From the NCBI GenBank assembly GCA_037954665.1, contig JBBMOL010000021.1:1302001-1366000 (forward strand): a stretch of 64,000 bases of DNA, written 5' to 3'. Under the pieces are notes generated by a model. That model did no database searches, was not told where the DNA came from, and saw only the letters and a list, made by a program, of their open reading frames with translations. The stretch is from Laguncularia racemosa (lineage: Eukaryota; Streptophyta; Magnoliopsida; Myrtales; Combretaceae). Position 1 is the first letter of the stretch; each line of letters begins with the position of its first letter. Below are positions 55,282 to 64,000 of the stretch, one piece after another. The position numbers and the translations under genes are program-made.

Positions 55282-55665
55282 CTTGACACAAAACAGAAGG
55301 TTCTCATCTCCTACAATGCTCGTGTAGTGCTCGTGCATCTATAAATTTCCATCTTTGCTCAATTCTAGATGATGAGATAGCCTTCTCCCCTATTTTTTCC
55401 AAAAGTCTATTCCAAGCACATCCTTCTCATAGGAGAGCCATCTCGGTATTGTCATGATCCCCTTTATATTTATGGGAACCAACCTTCTTAACTAGTTTTA
55501 ATCTATTATGGCCTCATCAAGAGAACCTGATTTGCTCATGAGAGACCAAACCCATCTTCTAAGTATCCCGACAAACTACCCTATTGATTCCACTCATAAC
55601 GTTTAAGCCTAAGTTGATCCCTCCATGTTTACTCCATGATCACCAACTGTGACACACAAACCTTA

Positions 55666-58600
55666 CCTTAGCACACAAACCACCTCCACCTAAACTTAGG
55701 CATAGTTCCAAAACTAAGCCAAACAAACTTAAAATAGCTAGTTCACAATTTCCTAAATGTGAGAACCAAGATTAGGCCATCTAAGGCTACTTCTAAGTCA
55801 TTTCTAAGATACCACCAATTCTCCCTAATACTAGTTCATGGGTTTCAAACCCATGAACCAACCTAAACTAATTAAGAAAAAAAAACACTTATGTTTTAAA
55901 CATAAAATATATTTGAGCCTAAAATCCATATAGTTTTTTACCTATTTTCTAATGAAGTTGAATAAGAATTACATTTATTTATATGGAATGACATTCAAAT
56001 TGAGTTGTAATATTGGTAATGTAAGACTATGGATAAAATTCTAAAAATATATTAGAGGACAAAAACCAACCCCACATTACTAAGAATGAGAACCTCCTTT
56101 TAGTGAAAATCTATATATACTAAACTAGACAAGCTTTCAAAGTGTATTTATTTCTTGTATTATTGTTTGCAACACATTAAATATTGGAATGAGAAAGATT
56201 CTCTTCTAATTCACATGGTTATAGTTCAAAAATTTCACTAAATTTTATATTTATGCTTTGGTTTTTTTTTAATTCTTGTAAATTAATAATTATTTTGTTA
56301 TTATTTTATTGGTGGAACCCCATGGGTCTAGCCAAGTAGGCCTAACTAGGATTCGTGGAATCAATGGGTCCTGATGCACCTAGGAGTTAAGTATCACTAG
56401 GACCTTAACAGGTGATTAGAACATAAGGGGTAGTTCTTCAAAATGCCGAAATAAAGTGGGAAGAGTTTAGTGAAGGTTTTAGCAAAGGTGAGCTATTTCT
56501 ATGGATATGACTTATCACCAAAACACTACACAACCTAATCACTACTTGATATTACTTACAAGTAATAATCGAGGTTACTCAGCACAACCCTTGCCGTAAG
56601 GATCCTCAATTCATTAAAACCCACAATATAGAACCTGGCTCAAAACCTACCTTGAAAACAACTTAGATAACCCTAAGTGGTAACGGAATGACCAAATCCT
56701 ATATTTCAATCTAATAATTGACCAATATTTAAGCCTAGAGGAAGGATTATTCACACCATTAGAGTAATTGGACTCAACTCAATAAGTTAAATATAATTCA
56801 AAACTTATCTTAAGATGATTAGAGAACTTAAATGGAAATAAACCTTCAAAAATTAGAAAATATAAGATAGAGAACCAAAAAATCTACCAAAATTAAGAAA
56901 AATAGTCTAAAAGATCAAAAAGCCCTAAAAGTAAAAAAATTCATTGTAAAGAGTAAAATAGTAACTAGTAAATTGTAAATTTAGATAAGTAAATAGTAAA
57001 AATGTAAGGTTAAAACATCAATAAAGACTTATACCTCATACATATAAGAGATAAAAGTGACATTGTCTCCTCATAATGGCAACACTTTGATTTTGAAAAC
57101 TAAAGAAAATAATTAAAAAAATTACAATATAATGCATAAATGACAAAATGCCCTATAAAAATAGCATAAAATCACCCAAAAAAAAAACTATGACACCCTT
57201 TTTAGGTATCAAAATTCATATAAATGAACAGTAAAAATTTCAAAAAAAATCTCCAAAGTGGGAAAAAAAAGCTTGGGAAATTCGGAATAAATTTTAAAAA
57301 AAATTGCAAAAACACCTCAAATAATTCACCAAAAATTATAGAAGTGTCCACAAATTGTGAAAAAATAACAATTCACTAGTAAAAATTCATGAAATATGTA
57401 TGCAAATTACCAAAAATTTTCACCTACTAGAACCTTAAAAAGATAATTTTATAGTGCAATTAAGTCCCTATAAATATCACTACCCCCCTTCTGCACTCTT
57501 CAAACCTATGTTGTTGGCCTCAATTGATAACAAGGGTAAGCAAGTAGGACTTTTTCCTTCCCATTGAGCTAGGCTAACAACATAGTGGTGATAGAGGGGG
57601 TGATTCTAGTGGTGTTTTATGATGGTGGTTGGGTTTTGATCTTATTTTTCTATTTTATTATTCCAGTGTTTTTTCTTCGTGTCCTCACATTCATATGTCC
57701 CTTATCCTCCCACTTAATTATGGTAAATTTTCTAGATTTAATCTCTCATGTTTAGTATTTTTTATAATTTTTGTTGTTTTTAATACTATATTTGATAATT
57801 TGCTAGTTTAGCATAAAATTAAAAATGACTAAGTTATGGCTTAATTCTAACTTATGTACTTTTACAAAAGATATTTTATATTATTTGAATTATTTTAGAA
57901 CCTTTGTTATTACTTGATAAAATATTTTCTAATTATCAAGTATTTTAAGCCTATTTTCAAAACAAAATGTCTAAAATAGCAATATTTTCATCATTTTATG
58001 AAAAATTCTAGTTTTTATTCTCCTTCAAATATGAGTTATTTGCACTATGCTATAATGATATAATATATCAAAAAGGTCATTTTTGAAAAAAATTTAATTA
58101 TTATCTTAATAGTAAACTCTTACTGATTCTCGAAACCAAATATACTCACTTTAAACTTAACCTCAATAACTAAAATTTTTGTGATCAAATATGGTTCACC
58201 TTTACTTCATATCCATCTTGGAAATCACATACTTGCTATACCCGACTTTTCAAACTCTGAAACCATATAGTATATTAACTAATTAAGCCATAGCATTTAT
58301 CTTCTTTTTCCTAAAGAAAAATGATTCACCATTAAGAAAACATACAACATAAACATATTGAATCAAAATTTAATAATACCTTTCCAATTTATCTCAACTA
58401 TTTATTTAACTATTTTTAGGAACTTATTAATTTCCAATAAAAGAGGAGGGTGTCAAGAGTAAATTTCAAACAAGTAAGTGGCCTACTTCACTGCATCCTT
58501 TATGTTGTTAACAAGGGACTATGAGTCAATATACTTACTTGTGATTGTAGTTAGTTGCTTATGTGCATGCAATGTATGTAATTGCTTTATTTGTGGTAAC

Positions 58601-61600
58601 TAAGCTTACCTACTTTGTGTGACTTGTAAATTGGATTAATATTACATCTAGCTTTATAACCAATCATGCATTGCATCCTCCTACATGAATTTATGGCTCA
58701 ACAAATACCACCCATTAGTGGAGAAATATGATTGATGTCCTTCTTTAAACTTCTATAGAACTAAATAACAGGAGAAGAGGTCGTTGTATAAATCAAAAGC
58801 TATTACATAGATGGTCTTAATAGGCTTTAGGAGGGCCCTCATCAAGGTCCATTGCACAAGCTTAGGTTTAGTGAGATGGTGTTTACATATAGGTCAACTC
58901 CTCAAAACTTAGACTAAAGTGAGTTAATGTCTCTAGTCTCACAACATACCAATCAACATTATGTGGATGACACTATTAGTTATTGCATTCACTCTAAAGT
59001 ACTTGCTTATTTGATTGAAATGTACAACGTTTATCCCTTAACACAATTAAGATGTGATCTTTTCTCACAACCTTATAGATTTGCTTCATAGGTAATCTAG
59101 GTTAATAACAAAGATGCCAAAAAATAAACATGGTAAGTAAATGAGATCAAGTGAGGCCAAGCAAAGATAAGTTAACTAGTTTCCTCTTGGTTTGATATTA
59201 GATACTTCATTATTTTCAAGTAACTGTTACTTTTCAATTGTAAGCCTTACATCTACTAACTAATTGTAAAGATTGTCACTAAAATAATCCTCAAAATTAG
59301 TTAACGAGTGTGGTGAGACTATCTAGCAAGTTTTTGGGGCATGACATTTACTATAGGGATTGATAAGAGTAGGACTTTGAACTTTGAGTAAGAGCTTGCA
59401 AGAACAACAATAATATATTCAATAATGATAATGTCTTATGCAACTTATAAAATGAGGGAATATTTATAGTATATCCCTTAAGGCTAAGAGAATAAGAGGA
59501 GAAATTCCAGATAGTACATTCTAAAATATTCTTCTTAGGTTATTACAAAAAGGATAAAAATGTAAAGAAGCAAAAAAGGAAAGCTTCTTAAAACACATAC
59601 AGTTGTCAAGAATCAGGGACACATGTCATCTGGACACTGGTAGTGTTTTTTAGCAAAAGAAGATAGATTGTACAAAGGCTTATTAAGGTTCTTGCTAAGC
59701 TGGTAGGTAGAGGCATTAAAGAGAATAGGTTGGAGAGTAGTCTGGTGGGGATCCAAATAGGTGGGTGGACATCGAAGCAAGTCAAATTAAGCTATTTAAG
59801 TTCTACTGGTAGGCCATCACATCAATTTAGGTTGGACTATTTAGTGTTTCTTCAACTCCAATGCTAGTAAGGAGGTTATAGTAACTCAGTAGGTGATGTA
59901 AGCTATAGTAATGAATATAGGCCACCTCATCCTCTATTAGCTAATTATTCAAGATCTAACACATTAGGTTTTACAGCCCTTGAAGCCTAGCTCATGTGAG
60001 TAGTCTAAAGGTTGGATTCCTATTAGGTCCCAAGTTAGTTCTAGTTCAAGAACTGGCCCATGCATAAGTTTACCTCCACCATCTATATAGGTGTTGTTGT
60101 CCTCTTCAAATTCTACAATTAGTGTTGATTATTCTCATATACAATTGAATAAAAGTTTTTCCACTTTGTTTCGGTTATAATCAATGAATTCAGAGGTATT
60201 TTAATTAAATTTTCATCCAAGTATCATGGAAATCCCACAATTTTTATTTTTTATGAAGAAGAAAAAAATCTTGCTAAACCCTTGAGGTTTGCACTAATTA
60301 AAAAAAATTCCCATGGTTGTCCTTTACTTAATGATGTAAGAAACTATAGGTGAAGCCATGTCTACAACTCCAAAAGCTAACTCCTAACTCTCTCATCCTC
60401 ATCCTGACCAAAATCCTCGTCCTCTAAGTTGTGTCTCATGTACCTGAGGTTGGTAAAATTGACCTCCTAGCTCAATTTAGACTTAAGTGAATATAAACTA
60501 AACAGATAATGGTAACAATACATACATATATCCAATTAAATAATCAATAAACAAGTGTGACAATGACCACATATATCCACATATTCAAGAGCACAATGGA
60601 TAACAAAGTGCATTAAAAATGCTTATGCAATACATGGATGCCATGCCAATGGACGTAGCAATGCGCTGATACTAAATCGTTAATGAGTGGGGCTTAGTGA
60701 CTCAACATTCTAAAAGAGTTAAGAATGATTCAATTATAAACATTTCCAAAAAGAACTACAAAAGACTCAAATGTGAGTTTTTACTAAAAGGGTCATGATA
60801 GACTCACACCGAAAGAATCACGGAAGATTCATGCAATCTATATGCTAAAAGGAAAGATGATTAAACCAAACATCTTTCATCTACCAAGAACCAGGCTTCC
60901 AAAAACATGATCCTTTGGTCCTCTCATGCCATGCCATGACTGCAATTATGCATAATTTATCTAGCACATATCTAAGATAGCTAAGAAATAGCATAATATT
61001 AACCAATCAAATACTCAATAGTTTAATATATTGAATAAGAACCTTATTCAAGAGTTCACCTAAGTGAAAATTAAGGCATCCAAATGAGTACAACAATAGT
61101 TAAACAACTATTCAACAATAGAATATATCAAAATATACCTAAATCACAATTCTAAATTTCTACACCTACTTCACATACTAGTAATACTAGTATGCTTTGC
61201 TAAACAGCATATCACAATCTCAATATCATATCTAGTAGCCAATTCCAACTTCCAATAATAAATCTAATATCAAATCCTCCTATGATTGCCATGGTAAGTG
61301 ATTATACATTGTTCAGCAAACAATAAGCAAGTGGCCTATAATCGTTTGACTATAATAGACCATAAAGCAGCAAAGCAAGGGGTTATTCACATGGTTATGA
61401 AACCTTTTTAGCTAACATACTCAAAGCATCCTAAACACACTCCAATAAATTAGTATACAATAACTACAGCACACAAAGCATGATTTAATAATTCACATTT
61501 TCGATTATTACACTATTGACTTCAATTAACCATAACTTTCTCATTTCTAATCTATTTTTAATGCACTTTATATCATCTTGTTCATTATTTCAAGAACTAT

Positions 61601-62848
61601 TTAAATACGTGAACTACCTAAATTAACAAAATTACCAAATTTCCCTTTCTATGACATTAGTTTACTCTTAAATTATAATACTTTTCATGTAATTAGTTTA
61701 TATTAAGTTCGGATTACAGCCAAAACTAATCAATCATCATTAGCTCGCCTCAAGTCACTACTGACCAATTCCAATGCATTATCAAAGTACCAGTTCCAAA
61801 ACATGTTGTTAATATAAATTTCACTAGTTTGAACTCAATATTAACAATTTAGCCATTATTTGCCTAAATAAGGTTTATTTATGAAACAAATAGTACAATA
61901 ACCTAAATAGTCCAAGAAAAATACTATAAACTCACAAAAATATACAATTTTAATTCTACCACCTAGAAATATGAAATTAGCTCATTGGCCATACATACTA
62001 AAATTACAAGTTCAGCCTCTAATTTAGTCAAAATTACCCTTATTATACAAGTAATCAAACTAAATTACAATATCAAAAGTAATCATCGGTGTTATCAATT
62101 TTAAGCTCTAGGAATCACTACAAATCAAACTTATCAAAATATTTAACCAAAAACAAATCATTCCAATTATTCATAGAAATTGGCAATTTAATAAAAATAA
62201 ATTTAATGATTACTAAATGTAAAATTTATATAATTTTTTTCATATAAATTAATATAAGCTATTAGAAGTTCATAAACCAAGGGTTAGCTCGAGACTATCA
62301 TTTACTATTACAAAAAATAGAATTAAATTTCCATTTGATCAAAGAAATTTCTTAAGCACGTAATATAATTCATAGTGATTTCATGAAAAAAAGGAAAAAA
62401 AAAAGTACTTCAATAAACTACATGTAGAATAACTACAAAAGAAATTTTCGAATAATTAATTTCATAGATATAATATTTATAGGAAATTGTGCAATTTACA
62501 AGTGGAAATAGGGTGCTTTGACCATCAACAACTAGTGGGCCCTTATTGGTAATGCTCTAGTGGGGATGCTCTATCAGTGATCCATCATCCTCAAAAGTAG
62601 CTCATGGTTTGCTACTCCAACCTTACACAACTAAAATTTCAAATATTTTTCCTAACATATTCATATTTTGATTTTGATTTTGCCTTGCATTCTTTAGGAA
62701 AAATTCTAATTGCTTCTTGAAGTTTTCCTACTATAGTTGATGTTTCAAAGAGAAGAGAGAGTTGTAGTAGTGGAAAGTTGGAGAGAAAATCAAGTTTTGG
62801 ACAAGTTATTTTTAATTCTTAGTGTTTATCAACTTTTTAATTTGAGTA
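55666..62848. other. Long unassigned A+T-rich interval
   Basis: About 7 kb with no gene I can support. The text has a retroelement-like flavour in places (56330-56420; 58440-58900; 60360-60480 and 60640-60880 with repeated 'aaagggtcatgatagactcac'-type phrases), but no LTR pair, primer site, gag or pol motif was found. The plus-strand frame 57629-57811 has no known motif. Confidence 0.4.
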
Positions 62849-63032
62849 CTCGACGCTTTTTTCTTTTATTTAAGTCCTTAACATTTAGAAAAACTTACCA
62901 AAACAGAACTTCTATTAAAACCGTTAAATTTTTTATCTATCTCGACGCTTTTTTCTTTTATTTAAGTCCTTAACATTTAGAAAAACTTACCAAAACAGAA
63001 CTTCTATTAAAACCGTTAAATTTTTTATCTAT
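62849..63032. repeat. Perfect 92-bp tandem duplication
   Basis: 62849-62940 and 62941-63032 are identical, each starting 'ctcgacgcttttttctttta' and ending 'aaattttttatctat'. The block is flanked on both sides by 'ttgagta'. No coding content; the open frame 62737-62973 runs through it by chance. Confidence 0.93.
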
Positions 63033-64000
63033 CTTGAGTATGTATAAACTTCTTATTAGCCTTGGAATAGCTAATTTAAGTGATTAAGGTTTGCAAAAAA
63101 AATTTTAACCCCTTTTTTCCCACTTTTAATTATTTTTTATTTATTATTTATTCTATTATATTATATGATTAAATATATTTAACTTTATTTTTTATTATAT
63201 TATGTGATTAAATATATTTAATATTATCATTTTATTAAATTAATTATATTTGGACTAATTTGAAGTTAACACATATTATGGATAGATGAAAAATATTAAC
63301 AAATTTGATAAAAAATTTATTTTTATAAGGTTTTAAAAATATTGAAGACTTCAATGAAAGGAAAAAAAAATGGTTTAAAACTTAAATAAAATTTTAAGTA
63401 AACATTAAAGATTAAATGAATACTTTTTCCCATTTATCATACTCCTAAAATATATTTTCATCTATAAATATTGATTTTATAAGGTAATTAGACTATCTCG
63501 AGAGTTTCATTATATCCCGAAACTCAAAATTCAAGTTTCCAATAAATAACAAACCATCACCTTTATTTCATATTCTTAATTAAATTAAACCATTTATATT
63601 CTTTATTTTGTAAAATAAACTTTACAAGATCACTTTATCTTTTTTTTTTTTACTATATCATAAAGTTTGGAATAAATCAAAACTCGAAGGCGTGGGGCAT
63701 CCCAAGATTTATCTTACATTGATTATAGCAAGTTTCTAATCAACAAAAGAGAAGAAGCGAGGGAGAGAGAAACAATAGTAGCACCTTTAGGGTTTAGAGA
63801 TGAAACCTAACTAAGAGAGAGAAAGAGAAGGATTAGTGTTTGCTACACTCTTAATTTAAGAAAGGAGATAAAGAAGGCTATCATTTTGAAACATTTCTCC
63901 TAAGGCTTCTCGTGTTTTCAACTTTAGTGAGTATTTGGATGTCATACCGAAAGTCAAGTGGGATTTAACTAGCCTTATCAACATAGAGCTCGAAAGAATG
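63033..64000. other. Right end of window, possible gene flank
   Basis: A+T-rich to about 63640, then a purine-rich stretch (63740-63850, 'gagggagagagaaac', 'agagagagaaagagaagg') like a plant 5' leader on the plus strand. A gene starting beyond the window is possible. No exon can be supported within it. Confidence 0.35.

Larger units (their letters stand above)
54190..55665 (-). mobile_element. Candidate LTR element remnant (minus strand)
   Basis: A primer-site-like word on the minus strand, TGGTATTAGAGCC (55281-55269), is followed two bases on by a repeat starting TGACACA at 55284. About 150 bases of this right-hand repeat (55520-55650: 'gatttgctcat', 'caaactaccctattgattcc', 'cgtttaagcctaagttgatc') resemble 54205-54345 ('aatttgctcat', 'caaactatcctactagtgac', 'tgtttaagtccaacttgatc'). 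The interior is under 1 kb and shows no pol. This would be a non-autonomous or heavily deleted element. The G43 run lies inside it. Confidence 0.5.

Noticed and set aside
62737..62973. 78-codon plus-strand open frame
   Set aside because: It runs through the tandem duplication, and its second half is repeat sequence without a motif.
1..64000. tRNA, rRNA and other structured RNA genes
   Set aside because: No tRNA-like arm set or rRNA-like conserved core was noticed by eye. The only tRNA-related sequences are retroelement primer sites. A tRNAscan or Infernal run would settle this.

Overview
The window looks like a stretch of a eudicot plant nuclear genome. It is very A+T-rich, has introns with GT..AG borders, carries one plant-type FAD monooxygenase gene of five exons, and is otherwise mostly decayed plant LTR retrotransposons (Ty1/copia, chromodomain-less Ty3/gypsy and Athila-type gypsy), two hAT-like MITEs and one scrap of plastid DNA. 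I cannot name the species. No bacterial features, CRISPR arrays, tRNA or rRNA genes were seen.

Layout. 1-2.2 kb: a possible MITE, then a broken copy of the middle of the monooxygenase gene (intron 1 - exon 2 - intron 2). 2.24-4.63 kb: a copia deletion derivative on the minus strand. 5.8-36.08 kb: one nest of retrotransposons. Its outermost layer is a minus-strand gypsy element (called GyA here) whose pol gene is cut twice: by a plus-strand gypsy GyB (7024-13536) and by a plus-strand Athila-type element AthA (14047-31468). AthA is itself split in its 3' LTR by a second Athila-type element, AthB (25511-31110), and carries a 728-bp MITE between gag and protease. A plastid rpl2 fragment sits in the RNase H of GyA. 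Rejoining the GyA integrase across both insertion sites restores the reading frame and leaves 5-bp target duplications with one mismatch each, so the order of events can be read: GyA first, then GyB and AthA, then AthB within AthA.

36.1-40.5 kb: unassigned A+T-rich DNA. 40.5-41.3 kb: an RNase H-like fragment directly followed by the broken last exon of a second monooxygenase copy. 42.7-46.0 kb: the only intact-looking gene, an FAD-dependent monooxygenase of 421 residues. 46.9-49.2 kb: copia and gypsy fragments on the minus strand. 49.7-64 kb: mostly unassigned A+T-rich DNA with tandem duplications, a second MITE, a weak LTR-element candidate and a 43-base run of G.

The retroelement reading frames are broken mainly by nonsense codons, mostly TAG where the families have Gln or Trp, with few frameshifts. 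This is what cytosine methylation followed by deamination would produce in silenced plant DNA. I found no convincing new enzymatic or defence system. The most informative structures are the nested insertion history, the gene duplicate apparently split by the nest, the plastid fragment, the palindromic motif array shared by Athila U3 and 3' UTR, and the G43 run.
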